Positions 8,382-18,043 of a stretch of 64,000 nucleotides of DNA are shown here, one piece after another (position 1 is the first letter of the stretch; the number at the start of each line of letters is the position of its first letter). Made by a program: the position numbers and the translations under genes. The DNA lies in the NCBI RefSeq assembly GCF_006716315.1, contig NZ_VFOV01000001.1:1594501-1658500 (forward strand). The letters run 5' to 3'. The stretch comes from Nocardioides albertanoniae (lineage in GTDB: Bacteria; Actinomycetota; Actinomycetes; Propionibacteriales; Nocardioidaceae). The notes below the pieces were generated by a model that saw nothing but the letters and a program-made list of their open reading frames with translations, made no database searches and was not told the origin of the DNA.

Positions 8382-8410
8382 CGGGCACCTCCCCTCTTCC
8401 CATCCCTGGG

Positions 8411-8454
8411 CTACTCAGTGTTGCTGACTACTGGTACATAGTAGCGCTGAGTAG
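8411..8454. promoter_or_regulatory. Candidate PadR operator (nested inverted repeats)
   Basis: Outer pair CTACTCAG (8411-8418) / CTGAGTAG (8447-8454) and inner pair CTACT (8428-8432) / AGTAG (8440-8444) around GGTACAT. The four CTACT half-sites lie 30-73 bases upstream of the padR start. PadR proteins bind short palindromes in their own promoters. Confidence 0.6.
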
Positions 8455-8503
8455 TGGAGGGAGCGCAAGTTCTATTTCGAAGATTGCTGTCGGAAGGATG
8501 CGG

Positions 8504-9286
8504 TCAGCAGCCGCGGAAGCTCTTGTCCGAGGTCCAGCCCGTTTCGGCCCACTCCTCGGGGTCGGCGGGCTCGAAGCCGGGGTAGAGGTCGGCCAGCCCT
8601 TCGAGCAGCCAGTCGGTGAAGCGGGCCGCACCCTGGGGGCAGGTGTGGATGCCGTCCTTGCTGCGGTCGACCTTGCCGTCGCGTACCCGCTGATAGGTCG
8701 TGCCCCACACCTCGCTCGCGTCGAGGAACTCAGCGCCGTCGGCGGACTCGGCGACCTCACGGGCGACCTCGGCGGCGCTGGTGAGCTCGCGCATGTGCGG
8801 CTTGTAGAACGAGTCGGGCTTGATCGGCGGCATCGAGACGAGGACGAGGTCGGCACCGGCCGCCGCGGTCTCGGTGGCCAGACGTTCGTACGCCTCCCGC
8901 TGCACGGTCTCGTTGCCCCAGTCGTACGTGGTGAGCTGATAGACGACCACGCCGCCCTCGGCCTTGGCCAGGGTCTGTGGGAGCTTCTTCCACTGGGCCT
9001 CGGCGTTGGGGCCGGTGACGTTCCCGCCGCCGGTCGAGGTGGCGTTGACGAACTTGGCGCCGCTGGCCGCGACCGCCTGGGTGAGCGGCGCGGCCTCGCC
9101 GGCGGCGACCGAGTCACCGACGAGCACGACGGGGGAGACCCCGGCCTCGACAGCGGCCTCGGACTCTCGCCAGCCCTTGTCGGCGGACGTGGTCGAGCTG
9201 GTGCCGCACGCGGTGAGGGTGAGCGCGACAAAACCGGTGATGGCCAGCGCGAACGGACGGATGATGGATGAGTTCTCGATGTTCAT
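8504..9286 (-). CDS. SGNH/GDSL-hydrolase-like lipoprotein
   Basis: 260 residues. Signal peptide with lipobox LTAC, Cys27 being the lipidation site. The mature part has the block I motif GDSVAAGEA (Ser59 nucleophile), a GGN turn, and DGIHTC near the C-terminus supplying the Asp/His pair. It is likely an extracytoplasmic esterase or acyl hydrolase acting on surface glycans or lipids. It is divergent from the two-component system at 9398; control by that system is possible but not shown. Confidence 0.85.
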   Translation of the reverse strand: MNIENSSIIRPFALAITGFVALTLTACGTSSTTSADKGWRESEAAVEAGVSPVVLVGDSVAAGEAAPLTQAVAASGAKFVNATSTGGGNVTGPNAEAQWKKLPQTLAKAEGGVVVYQLTTYDWGNETVQREAYERLATETAAAGADLVLVSMPPIKPDSFYKPHMRELTSAAEVAREVAESADGAEFLDASEVWGTTYQRVRDGKVDRSKDGIHTCPQGAARFTDWLLEGLADLYPGFEPADPEEWAETGWTSDKSFRGC

Positions 9287-9397
9287 GCCGCCACCATCGC
9301 CAGCCCATGTCGCGGCCTCCTGGCGACGATGTCGCAGTTGTGTCGCAGCCCGGCGTCGTACGCCGATCCGGGCCCAACACGCTCTAGGGTCGTGAAC

Positions 9398-10072
9398 GTG
9401 CCAGACCTGCTGCTGATCGAGGATGACGCGATGGTGCGTCGTGGGCTGCAGCTCGCCCTGCAGCGACACGGCCACGTGGTCGTCGGTGCCGAGACCGGCG
9501 AGATCGGCCTGGAGACCTTCGCCGACCGCAACCCCGACCTCGTCGTCCTGGACCTGATGCTCCCTGGCATCGACGGCTTCGAGGTCTGCCGCCGTATCCG
9601 GCGTTCCTCGCAGGTGCCGATCATCATGCTCACCGCCCGTGGCGACGACTTCGACGTGGTCACCGGCCTGGAGGCCGGCGCCGACGACTACGTGGTCAAG
9701 CCGATCCAGCCAACGGTCCTGGATGCTCGGATCAGGGCAGTGCTGCGGCGCGCGGTGGGGGAGCACGACGGGGTACGCGTCCATGGAGGCCTGAGGATCG
9801 ACACCGACTCCCTGATGGTGACGGTCGAGGGTGCGGAGGTGAGTCTCACTCCGACGGAGCTGCGACTGCTGCTCGTGCTCTCCCGCTCCCCGGGTCGGGT
9901 CTTCAGCCGGCAACAGCTGCTCGAGCAGGTCTGGGAGCAGGGCTATCTCGGTGACTCCCGGCTCGTCGACAACGGCGTGATGCGGCTGCGTACGAAGATC
10001 GAGCGCGACCCGGCCTCGCCGCGCTATGTGCAGACCGCGCGCGGCTTCGGCTACCGGTTCGGGCCGGTATGA
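9398..10072 (+). CDS. Two-component response regulator, OmpR/PhoB type
   Basis: 224 residues. Receiver domain with acidic pair ED9-10, phosphoacceptor Asp52 (LDLMLPG), Thr79 and Lys101, then a winged-helix DNA-binding domain (~128-224) ending ARGFGYRFGPV. The GTG at 9398 is chosen because TAGGGT (9385-9390) stands seven bases upstream as a -10 box of a leaderless mRNA. It overlaps the sensor kinase gene by four bases. It resembles MtrA/CseB regulators of envelope stress. Confidence 0.94.
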   Translation: MPDLLLIEDDAMVRRGLQLALQRHGHVVVGAETGEIGLETFADRNPDLVVLDLMLPGIDGFEVCRRIRRSSQVPIIMLTARGDDFDVVTGLEAGADDYVVKPIQPTVLDARIRAVLRRAVGEHDGVRVHGGLRIDTDSLMVTVEGAEVSLTPTELRLLLVLSRSPGRVFSRQQLLEQVWEQGYLGDSRLVDNGVMRLRTKIERDPASPRYVQTARGFGYRFGPV

Positions 10073-11511
10073 GCGCCCGGTGGCCTCGGCTCCGTGGGTT
10101 GCGGAGCCGGCTGATCGTGGCGTTCGTTGCGGTGACCGTGCTGGGTGCCGGCGTCGCGGTGTGGGCGGGCGTGCGTCAGGCGAGCATCGCCCTGGTCGAG
10201 TCCAGCCGGTCTCAGCAGGTCAGCACGCTGGTCAGCCAGATCACCGCCGCAGCCCCGTCGGTGGGCTACCCGTTGACGCAGCAGTCCATGGATCAGCTCC
10301 GCGTCGCCGCCGGCCCCGACGCGCTGGTCGTCGTCGACGATCGCGAGTCCGGTGACGGTCTCCTCGCGGACGGGTCCGAGGCAGTGCCGCAACGGCTGCG
10401 GAAAGCCGTGCGCGGTGGGTCCGGCCGGGTCTCGACCCAGCGCGTCGAGATCGACGGCTCTCCGTGGCTGCTGATCGGCACCCCGGTGATGCTCACCGAT
10501 CCCACCGGGGCCCGGAAGTCGTCCGGGGTCGAGGTCTACGTCGCCCGCGATCTCTCCGGCGTCGAGGAGGACGTGAAGGCACTCGTCCGCAGCGCCGCCG
10601 GGGCAGCACTCCTGGTCCTGCCGTTTGCCGTGGTCATCGCCGTGCTGGCAGCACGCAGTGTCCTGCGGCCGGTCGGGCGGCTGCGTACGACGGCCCGGCG
10701 GCTCGCCGACGGCGACCTCGCCGCGCGATCCGCACCGATGGGCTCCGACGAGCTCGCCCAGCTGACCCACACGGTCAACGACATGGCCGCTTCGCTGCAG
10801 GAGACGATGGCGGAGCTGACCCGGATGGAGGACGACGCCCGGAGGTTCGCCGCCGACGTCTCCCACGAGCTGCGTACGCCCCTCACGACCCTCACCGCCA
10901 CCGTCGAGGTCCTCCACGACGCGCTGGCGCAGGGCACCTCCGGCCCGGTCGAGGACGACGTCCGCGAGTCCGCCCAGCTCGCGGTCCTCGAGACCCGGCG
11001 CTTGGTGCGTCTCGTCGAGGAGGTCATCGAGATCGCCCGGCTGGATGCCGGCACCGCCGACGTACGCCGGGAGCCGACCGACCTGACCGCCGTCGTCCAC
11101 GGCTGTCTGCGCGCCCGCGGCTGGGAGGACGAGGTCGAGGTGACTGGATCGCCCGTCACCGTCTGGGCCGACCGGCGCCGCCTGGACCTGGTCGTCGCGA
11201 ACCTGGTCGGCAACGGGCTCAGGCACGGCCGGGCGCCGGTGCGGGTCGCCCTCTCGGCCACCGCCGACGAGGCTGTCATGTCGGTCTCCGACAATGGCGA
11301 CGGCGTCCCCGCCGACGTACTTCCGCACGTCTTCGCACGCTTCTACAAGGGCGACCCGGCGCGCACCCGCACGCCGGGCAGCGGACTGGGACTCGCGATC
11401 GCCGAGGAGAACGCCCGCCTCCACGGCGGCACCATCACCGCGGCCAACGCACCCGACGGCGGAGCCGTCTTCACCCTCCGGCTCCCGGCGGCCTCCGAGG
11501 AGGAGGGATGA
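10069..11511 (+). CDS. Sensor histidine kinase
   Basis: 480 residues: TM1 (~15-35), an extracytoplasmic domain (~36-172), TM2 (~175-195), HAMP, dimerisation helix with the phospho-acceptor His266 in DVSHELRTPL, then an HATPase domain (N box LVGNGLRHG, G1 DNGDGVP, G2 GSGLGLAI). It phosphorylates the response regulator encoded just upstream. ATGA overlaps on both sides show a tight three-gene operon with the lipoprotein. Confidence 0.95.
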   Translation: MSARWPRLRGLRSRLIVAFVAVTVLGAGVAVWAGVRQASIALVESSRSQQVSTLVSQITAAAPSVGYPLTQQSMDQLRVAAGPDALVVVDDRESGDGLLADGSEAVPQRLRKAVRGGSGRVSTQRVEIDGSPWLLIGTPVMLTDPTGARKSSGVEVYVARDLSGVEEDVKALVRSAAGAALLVLPFAVVIAVLAARSVLRPVGRLRTTARRLADGDLAARSAPMGSDELAQLTHTVNDMAASLQETMAELTRMEDDARRFAADVSHELRTPLTTLTATVEVLHDALAQGTSGPVEDDVRESAQLAVLETRRLVRLVEEVIEIARLDAGTADVRREPTDLTAVVHGCLRARGWEDEVEVTGSPVTVWADRRRLDLVVANLVGNGLRHGRAPVRVALSATADEAVMSVSDNGDGVPADVLPHVFARFYKGDPARTRTPGSGLGLAIAEENARLHGGTITAANAPDGGAVFTLRLPAASEEEG

Positions 11512-11999
11512 GACCCGTACGCAACGCCTGCCTCGCCGTCCTCACGCTGACCGTCCTCACGCTGGCAGCCCTCACCGCCTGCGGCGCACAGGACCCTGGA
11601 GTCGAGACCGGGGCTGAGGCGCCGACGGGCCTGGCCGACGGCACGCCGCTCTACTTCGTCCGCGATGACCGGCTGACGCTCCAGGTGCGCGAGACCGGTC
11701 GACTGGGGACGATCGGTGACGCCGTCTCGCTGCTGCTCACCGGACCCGGTGACTCGGGCCTGTCGACCGCGATCGACGAGGTCGGCGTGACCCGCACCGA
11801 GGTGACGGTCAGCTCCGGGGTGATCACCCTGCGCCTCCCGCTCGCGACGAGCGAGGTCGGCCCGCTCGGGGTCGATCAGCTCGTCTGCACGGCGGTGGCC
11901 GGCCACGTCCAGGCTGGTGGATCCCCGGACATCCGGGTCCGCCTTCTCTTCACCGATGTCGCCTCGGAGACCGGCCCGGCCCGCACCTGCCCGCTGTGA
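11508..11999 (+). CDS. GerMN-domain lipoprotein of two-component operon
   Basis: 163 residues. Lipobox LTAC with Cys25; the mature part is one GerMN-like domain (YFVRDDRLTLQVRE, VSLLLTGP, ITLRLPL). The start overlaps the kinase stop (ATGA). The order regulator-kinase-GerMN lipoprotein parallels mtrAB-lpqB, where the lipoprotein modulates the sensor; that role here is inferred. It converges with the acyltransferase gene two bases away. Confidence 0.82.
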   Translation: MRPVRNACLAVLTLTVLTLAALTACGAQDPGVETGAEAPTGLADGTPLYFVRDDRLTLQVRETGRLGTIGDAVSLLLTGPGDSGLSTAIDEVGVTRTEVTVSSGVITLRLPLATSEVGPLGVDQLVCTAVAGHVQAGGSPDIRVRLLFTDVASETGPARTCPL

Positions 12000-12001
12000 C
12001 C

Positions 12002-13186
12002 TCACAGATCGCTGATGTCGATCTTCGGCGCCATCGGTTCTGGCAGGCAGAGCCAGAGCAGCAGCATCGCAGCCGACACGAGCCCGAAGGCGACCACGCC
12101 CATACGTCCTCGCGCCCAGCGGGCGCGGAACCGGATCGGTGCTTCGACCAGGTGTGTCGATGCGCACGCGATCGCGGCCGCCATGACCACGGCCATGAGC
12201 TTGACCGGGATCGTGTCACTGCCGACGAGCGCGGTGATGAGCACGATGAGCGGCCAGTGCCACAGATAGAGGCTGTAGGAGATCTCGCCGAGCCATCTCA
12301 ACGGCCGTGCCTCGAGCCAGGTGGCTCCGGTCGCTTCGACCAGCCCGATCAGCAGCGCACAAGCAGCCGCATGGAGGGCGAGCCCGCCAGTGAACAGCCA
12401 TCCTGAGGAGACGCCGTCGGTGAGAGCCCAAGACGCCAGGATGCCGGTCGCAAGAGGACCCGCCAGACGACCGCCACCGGGCAGGAGACGGATCCCGCTG
12501 CGTACCGGCGCCGTTGCCATCGCCGCCCCCATCAGCAGCGAGAACGCCCGAGTGTCCGTGCCCGTGTAGACCCGAGTCGGGTCCTCCGCCGGGCCCCAGA
12601 GCGCCGCCATGGCGACCGTGGACACGACCACACCGGCGAGCGCCGCAACCATCACTCTGACCTGGGCAGACGTCCGATCAAGGCCCGGAAACACCAGCAT
12701 AACGACGACCAGCAGCGGCCACACCACGTAGAACTGCTCCTCGACCGCGATGCTCCATAGGTGCTCGAAGATCCTGGCCTGTCCGTAGGCATCCCAATAG
12801 CTTGCATCCTGCGCCAGCAGGTGCCAGTTGACCAGGTTGAGCTGGCTCCACAGGGCGTCGCTCCCAGTGGTCCGCACCAGGTCGGCGCCGACACCCGCTA
12901 CCCCGAGACGCTGCAGCCCCCACACACCGACCGTCACGACGACCAGCGTCACCGCGATCGCGGGGAACAGCCGCCGCAGCCGCCGCCCCCAGAACCCGAC
13001 CAGCGACACCCGCCCCGACTCGGCCTCCCGCAGCAACAACCCGGTGATCAGGAACCCGGAGAGCACGAAGAAGAGATCGACCCCCAAGAAACCGCCCGGG
13101 AGAACACCGGCATGAAAGAGCAGTACGCCCCCTATCGCGACGCCGCGCAGCCCATCGAGAGCAGGGACATGTGAAGAACCAGCCAT
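12002..13186 (-). CDS. Acyltransferase family 3 membrane protein (OafA/YrhL-like)
   Basis: 394 residues, about ten hydrophobic segments. Family marks are the N-terminal PALDGLRGVAI, the invariant His in LFHAG, FFVLSGFLITG, RRLRRLFP and WSIAVEEQFYVVWPL. Such enzymes O-acylate cell-surface sugars or exported metabolites. There is no C-terminal SGNH domain. GAGAGG precedes the ATG. The intergenic stretch to 13369 shows no clear feature. Confidence 0.92.
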   Translation of the reverse strand: MAGSSHVPALDGLRGVAIGGVLLFHAGVLPGGFLGVDLFFVLSGFLITGLLLREAESGRVSLVGFWGRRLRRLFPAIAVTLVVVTVGVWGLQRLGVAGVGADLVRTTGSDALWSQLNLVNWHLLAQDASYWDAYGQARIFEHLWSIAVEEQFYVVWPLLVVVMLVFPGLDRTSAQVRVMVAALAGVVVSTVAMAALWGPAEDPTRVYTGTDTRAFSLLMGAAMATAPVRSGIRLLPGGGRLAGPLATGILASWALTDGVSSGWLFTGGLALHAAACALLIGLVEATGATWLEARPLRWLGEISYSLYLWHWPLIVLITALVGSDTIPVKLMAVVMAAAIACASTHLVEAPIRFRARWARGRMGVVAFGLVSAAMLLLWLCLPEPMAPKIDISDL

Positions 13187-13369
13187 GCCGGCGACCCTCT
13201 CGGCCCGCGGTCATCGTCCCGTCGCCGCAGTGTCGCAGTCTCGTAGCAGTCGAGTGGTTTGGAACCAGAGAAGCCTGGGAGCCTCAGTCACGCGGGGGCA
13301 CCTGAGGCCACCGGATTCATTCGCCTTTCATGGGAGACTCGTCAACAGAGCCGTTGGTTATGCGGAGGC

Positions 13370-13915
13370 TCAGTCGCATCCGGCCGCAGTTGCCACAGCC
13401 TCGAGGAGTGCCTGGAAGTCATGCTTCTTGGTTCCCAAACTGGAAGTCGCTGTCGCAGACGCAACCTGAGTTCCGTCTGGGGACTTGGTGCCGCATATCC
13501 ACCATCCCTCGTAGGCGTAGCCATCATCGACGCCTTTCTTCTCGGCCGAGAATCCAAGCGTGCCGTTGGCATGCGCATAGTGCTCGTCCGCCGACTCGGC
13601 ATTCTGAATTCGTTGAGCAAGGTCGTCGGCTGACGTCCGGTGAGCCGAGAACTCGACCAGAAGACGGCCGTCCTGCTCGATCTCGCAGCTGATCCCGTTG
13701 TTGGAGTCTGTTCCAGGCCCCAGCGGAAGAGAGTCAGAGCCCCTTTGGGAGACCTCATAGCGATTGTCACCCACTACGGCGCTCACGATTTCTGACGGGA
13801 TTCCGCAGACCGATTCCTTTGAATAGGCCGCTGGCTCATCTTCGCCACCACATCCCGACATGGCCAGCGCCGCACCGAGGAGTACCACTGTGCCTGTCGC
13901 ACGAATCGTCCTCAA
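13370..13915 (-). CDS. Hypothetical lipoprotein
   Basis: 181 residues. TTG is chosen as start because GGAGG lies eight bases upstream and the frame then begins directly with a signal peptide and lipobox MSGC (Cys22); in-frame ATGs further upstream put 15-28 odd residues before it. The mature part has four Cys (VCGIP, ISCEIE, WWICGT, AAGCD), suggesting two disulfides. The family was not recognised. It is third of three lipoprotein genes downstream of the WXG locus at 15.7-18.4 kb and less GC-rich than the neighbourhood by eye. Confidence 0.7.
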   Translation of the reverse strand: MRTIRATGTVVLLGAALAMSGCGGEDEPAAYSKESVCGIPSEIVSAVVGDNRYEVSQRGSDSLPLGPGTDSNNGISCEIEQDGRLLVEFSAHRTSADDLAQRIQNAESADEHYAHANGTLGFSAEKKGVDDGYAYEGWWICGTKSPDGTQVASATATSSLGTKKHDFQALLEAVATAAGCD

Positions 13916-14130
13916 CCGTGATCCTCCAACTTCTTTCAGCCCTGCACCTGAGTTGATCATCGCCGTGTACGACATCAGCCGAACCGATCCCGCTCTCATC
14001 TTCCGGGCGCCTCAGCATCTCGTCCATCTCAGCAGGCGTCAGGGAGCCGGGCGGCTTGAAGTACCTCCCCGAGGAAGCCGCGCAGGCCAGTCGCGCAGCG
14101 TTGATATCTCATTGTGCGGCCTGAGGATCA

Positions 14131-14748
14131 TTAACCAGCGGTTACATCGGGCGCGTGCTTGAGCGCCACATCGAGCAGGCTCGACATAGACACAGACGAC
14201 CTGTTGTCTGCCGGATGCTCCGTCCCGACGACCAGAAGGCGATCGTCGTCGGTGGCGACGTAGGCGTACTCCGTTGCCACTGAGCCTTCCTCACCCTTGT
14301 AGCCGATTGCTCCGTCCGGAAGGTCAGAAATGGGTTTGACCTGCCGATTTGCGTCGTCCTGCAGTTCCTTGGCGCACTCGTCGATCTGTGTGGGGATGTC
14401 GGCCACGACTTCGTCGGCGGACGGCTGTGTCGCCGAGGCGGCGAAGACCACAGCAAACGCATAACCGCCGCCGTCAATCCTGACTTCTGTTCCGGTGTGC
14501 TTACCTGCTGCTTGGAGGTTCAGATCCTGGTTGAGGCTTCTCAAGGTTCTGCACGGAGGCATACCCGGGATCCCGCCCTCGGCATCGCGTGCGTCGCCCT
14601 TGGCCCCAGAAAGATCGCCAGGTTCGAGCAGGGTTGGAGGTTCGTCGCCGCAAGCGGCCAAGGTGCTCGCTGCGAACGCCGCCGTGGCTACGAGGCGGGT
14701 CGACGATCGCCGGATGCCCCGCCTCAGTGTGGCTCGGTGCTCACCCAT
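14131..14748 (-). CDS. Hypothetical lipoprotein, paralogue of 15115-15732
   Basis: 205 residues with lipobox LAAC (Cys33); an in-frame ATG at 14790 would add 14 residues. The mature part shares with the next gene a PTLL-x(3)-L block just after the Cys, a central PDGA(I/V)G motif and a TDD-R-L strand followed by a C-terminal helix. No known family was recognised. Secreted, membrane-anchored; its position after the WXG genes suggests a partner or protective role, which is inference only. Confidence 0.7.
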   Translation of the reverse strand: MGEHRATLRRGIRRSSTRLVATAAFAASTLAACGDEPPTLLEPGDLSGAKGDARDAEGGIPGMPPCRTLRSLNQDLNLQAAGKHTGTEVRIDGGGYAFAVVFAASATQPSADEVVADIPTQIDECAKELQDDANRQVKPISDLPDGAIGYKGEEGSVATEYAYVATDDDRLLVVGTEHPADNRSSVSMSSLLDVALKHAPDVTAG

Positions 14749-15114
14749 AGAACTGGTGGAAGGCTTCAACCTAGGCATTCTAGTGCTCAATGCTCCCCAA
14801 TCCGTACCTGTTATCGGCGCCCACGACCATGGCGTCGTGGATTCCGTCGCTGGTTACCGAGGCGTCAGTTGCAGTATGCGCGAGATATCGTGCCTGCTGG
14901 CGTCGACTCCATCATTGACACCTTCGTACCTTCGATCTCTCGCAGCTCTGGGCGTGGGTGAGATCGCCTGAGAATGTCGTACGCGGGTGCGTCGACAAGA
15001 CTTTCCCCAATGTCGCTCTTTACAAGGCGCTGATCGCGGTGCTGTCACTTGGTCGCCTCAGCTCTTATGGTCGCTATCTCCTTGGCTCAATCTGAGTGAC
15101 AGCCTTGCCAACGC
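14749..15114. other. Intergenic stretch with a distant inverted repeat
   Basis: About 365 bases without a credible gene, less GC-rich than most of the window. It holds a perfect 9-bp inverted repeat GCTGTCACT (15041-15049) / AGTGACAGC (15095-15103), with CTCAG/CTGAG inside, just after the lipoprotein gene ending at 15115. This could be a terminator for that gene. Nothing else is recognised. Confidence 0.45.
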
Positions 15115-15732
15115 TCACTTGGAGGGCACGTCACCGGCTCGCTCGAGAGCCGTGGAGAGGAGGTCGACCACGTCCGTGGGCGCCTTCCCGCTTCCGTAAT
15201 GAGTCACCCCAACCCCAGCTAGGCGTCCATCGTCAGTCTCCGCAAACGCAACGCTGCCAACTTCAACGGGATCTGACGACGCGTTCGTGAACTTGAAACC
15301 CACGGCTCCGTCTGGAAGCCCGCTGATCGGCTCCGACGTGACCTCGCCGTAGTCGCCCTTGTCGGCAGCTGCCAAGCACTTGTCAACGGCTGCATCTATC
15401 GCGGCGAGCATTGAACCGGCATCGGGGTAGTCGCCGCCTCCCGGTACGAAGACGGTGGCGCCGACTACGTCCCCATTATCAAGTACGTACTGCTCGCCGG
15501 TCGCACCCTCAGCGGCGTTCGAGAGCTTCGTAGTTTCCAAGTATGCGAGATCATCGCACCAGGTGGTCCCAGGCGGGCCCATGTCGCCATCATTGGTCTC
15601 GTCGACCCCAGGCAGTGTATCTGCGTCGAGCAGGGTCGGTGCAGACCCACACGCTGTGACCAGAAACAGCGCCGCACACAAGGTGGCGAACAGATGGAAC
15701 CTACGACTTCGGGTAGTAGTCCAAGAAGGCAT
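15115..15732 (-). CDS. Hypothetical lipoprotein, paralogue of 14131-14748
   Basis: 205 residues; signal peptide and lipobox VTAC (Cys28). Its start lies inside the 3' end of the large WXG gene (32-base overlap), so it is probably co-translated with it. Shared features with the next lipoprotein are APTLLD, PDGAVGF and a TDDGRLAGVGV strand, so the two arose by duplication. Three Cys remain in the mature part, two of them at WCDD and KCLA. Function unknown. Confidence 0.72.
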   Translation of the reverse strand: MPSWTTTRSRRFHLFATLCAALFLVTACGSAPTLLDADTLPGVDETNDGDMGPPGTTWCDDLAYLETTKLSNAAEGATGEQYVLDNGDVVGATVFVPGGGDYPDAGSMLAAIDAAVDKCLAAADKGDYGEVTSEPISGLPDGAVGFKFTNASSDPVEVGSVAFAETDDGRLAGVGVTHYGSGKAPTDVVDLLSTALERAGDVPSK

Positions 15733-18043
15733 TCTTGTAAGTCCCTTCGAAGTCTCCAGCGGTCACGTACTCGTTTAGGTAGTTCATCGCCTCGCGAGCG
15801 TAGCGATCGACGTCGGCGGCCGGGACATCGGACATCTGGATGACCTTGCCGTCCTTCATGAAAGTCTCATCAGAGGCTGGGATGTCAACGACGCCGGCTC
15901 GTTCCAGGGCGAACAGTGCATTGAGTTCGACCCGGTTAACGCCCTCAGAGGCTCGTGTCTCAGCGTTGTCGGTTGCGGCCGCTGTTTCGCTGGCGAACTT
16001 CTCGCCAGCGGCGTCGGTTCCCAGGTCGATAGCCTGGCCAACGCCGTACCCGATGACCTTGCTGCCGAGATCGCCGACCTGCTCTGCACCCGGAAGCGGC
16101 ACCATCCCCGCGACCTCGCTCGTCAGGTCGATGAATGCCTGACGTTGAGCGTCGCTATTCTTGGCGCCGTCGATTTCGACCTCTCCAACTGCATGCTCGG
16201 CGAAGCCCTGCAAGTGGCCTCCACGTTCGAGGACGTCTCGCAGTTCGGTACGCAGACCAGTGTCGTTCGGATTCTGCGCGAGCTCGGCTGCGATGTTGTT
16301 GATCTGCGTCTGTTGGAAAGCCCCGACGCCCTCGGCGATGCTGGTCATCCCGTCCTGTGTACTCATCGAGACCTTCATCATGTTCTCGAGGTCGCCTTTG
16401 TAGAACTTGGGGTAGGGATCCATCTTGCCGAAGTGGTCAAGTTTGAACGGCTCCGTGCCCGGTTCCCCGGAGTTGTCGGGGTTGTGAAGCGCGGCATCAA
16501 TACCAGGCGTGTAGAACTTCATCAACTCAGCGACGTGTGGCGAAGCCGCCTTTGCGTCTTCTGCGTTGAAGCCCTCGCTGTTGGTCACGTCGTGGAAGAA
16601 CTTCGAGACGATTCCAGTTGTCTCCTCGGGGTGTTCCTTGAGGAGTTCCTCGTTCGTGCCGACGCCTTCCGCAAGCTCGGAGATACCGGCGTAGCCGTCG
16701 CCCTGCCACTCCCGCTTGTCGAAATAGAAGTCCTGTCGCGCGGTATCGTCGGTGAGGAACTCGTAGCCCTGCTCGGGGTGGGCACCGAGGTTTCCCATGA
16801 TGGCGCCCATCGGGTCAGCGCCGTAGCCGTTCTCGCCGGCACCCAGAGCGCCATAACCAGTGTGTTGGTACCAGTCTTGGGCGCCCATGATGGGGTCGTC
16901 GACGCGCTCGAACTTGTCGAGTTCCTCGGCGGCGCCGAGCACGAGGTCGCCGTTGAGGTCGTGGTCCTTCATCAGGTAGGTGAGGACCGAGGCGCCACCG
17001 GTGCCGCCCCAGTTCGGGTAGCGGTCCCGAAGCGCATCCTCCTCATCGTCGGAGAGGTAGACACCCGAGGGGCCGGCGTACTTCACGATGTCGTGGCCGA
17101 ATTGTTCGGCCGGAAAGCCGGGATCGTTCGAAGCCGAGGCGAGACCACTTCGGAGGTTGGACGCGAGCGCATTGAGAGAGCCGGCATCGGGGGACTGCAT
17201 GCGCAGATACTCTTCGATCCTCGCCGTGCTGGCGACGGTGCCGTCGGCGCCGAGATCCTTGTAGAGACCGCTCGCGACAGTTGAATCATCGGTGTACGCG
17301 CTCAGCATGGAGTTGAGCTTGTCGGCCTCCTCCTTGCTGAGCTTGTAGTCGTCGTCGTTCAGAGTGCTGTCAAGACGGTCGCTGATCTCCTTGCCGAGTC
17401 GAGCCTGCACGTCCTCGGGCAGCGCGTCGGTGTAACCGTCGTACTTGTCCGGATCGCTGAGCATCTTGTTGAAGAGCTCTTCTTCGGACAGGCCACGCAG
17501 CTCATCCGGGAGGGCCGCCTCGGAGATGTTGCCGGTGCCGCCGTCGTAGCCGTCGTTTTTCGCAGAGTTGAGGACACCCACCAACGCGGTCTCGGCAGAA
17601 GTGGCGTCGTTCAACGCATCCTGGATGTCATCGGCGAGCCGCTGCATGGTGCCGTCATCCTTGTCCGGATCGTCCTCGTCCGGATGCGGGTTGCTGATAT
17701 GAACGCTGCCGCCGCTGAAGTCGACCTTCCACTTCTTGCCGATCGCATCTTCGTAGGCGCTCTTGGACTTGTCCTTGGCCTTCTTGATGTCGGCAGCTGC
17801 CTCGTCGAGGGCGTTGATGACGCGGGACAGCGGCGCGACCATGTCGTTGAGGTCGGCGATCAGGCGAGTGTGGCGGTTGCCCGCGCGCGTCGCGGCTTCA
17901 CCGATCCAGGAGCTGGGGATGGCGCCGGCGTCCATCTCGTCCTGCTGGTCCTGAAACCCTTTGCGGGCGGTGTTGAGCTGGTCGGCCGCGGTGTCGAGCT
18001 CTTCGGGCTTCCACTTCTGCAGCGTGTCGTACGTGACTGCCAT
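15701..18043 (-). CDS. Large WXG-like protein (DUF6571-like)
   Basis: 780 residues, no signal peptide. The N-terminal ~110 residues form a helical WXG100/LXG-type module: Trp11, then P-S-S-W46-I-G48 at the expected turn, ending in a coiled-coil-like helix. A long acidic middle part (~115-600) resembles the actinobacterial DUF6571 type. A hydrophobic stretch VAGMVPLPGAEQVGDLG follows near residue 650. WXG modules usually direct export through type VII (ESX) systems, but no ESX machinery is in this window. It overlaps the small upstream gene by one base (18043) and the lipoprotein downstream by 32. Confidence 0.72.
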   Translation of the reverse strand: MAVTYDTLQKWKPEELDTAADQLNTARKGFQDQQDEMDAGAIPSSWIGEAATRAGNRHTRLIADLNDMVAPLSRVINALDEAAADIKKAKDKSKSAYEDAIGKKWKVDFSGGSVHISNPHPDEDDPDKDDGTMQRLADDIQDALNDATSAETALVGVLNSAKNDGYDGGTGNISEAALPDELRGLSEEELFNKMLSDPDKYDGYTDALPEDVQARLGKEISDRLDSTLNDDDYKLSKEEADKLNSMLSAYTDDSTVASGLYKDLGADGTVASTARIEEYLRMQSPDAGSLNALASNLRSGLASASNDPGFPAEQFGHDIVKYAGPSGVYLSDDEEDALRDRYPNWGGTGGASVLTYLMKDHDLNGDLVLGAAEELDKFERVDDPIMGAQDWYQHTGYGALGAGENGYGADPMGAIMGNLGAHPEQGYEFLTDDTARQDFYFDKREWQGDGYAGISELAEGVGTNEELLKEHPEETTGIVSKFFHDVTNSEGFNAEDAKAASPHVAELMKFYTPGIDAALHNPDNSGEPGTEPFKLDHFGKMDPYPKFYKGDLENMMKVSMSTQDGMTSIAEGVGAFQQTQINNIAAELAQNPNDTGLRTELRDVLERGGHLQGFAEHAVGEVEIDGAKNSDAQRQAFIDLTSEVAGMVPLPGAEQVGDLGSKVIGYGVGQAIDLGTDAAGEKFASETAAATDNAETRASEGVNRVELNALFALERAGVVDIPASDETFMKDGKVIQMSDVPAADVDRYAREAMNYLNEYVTAGDFEGTYKNAFLDYYPKS

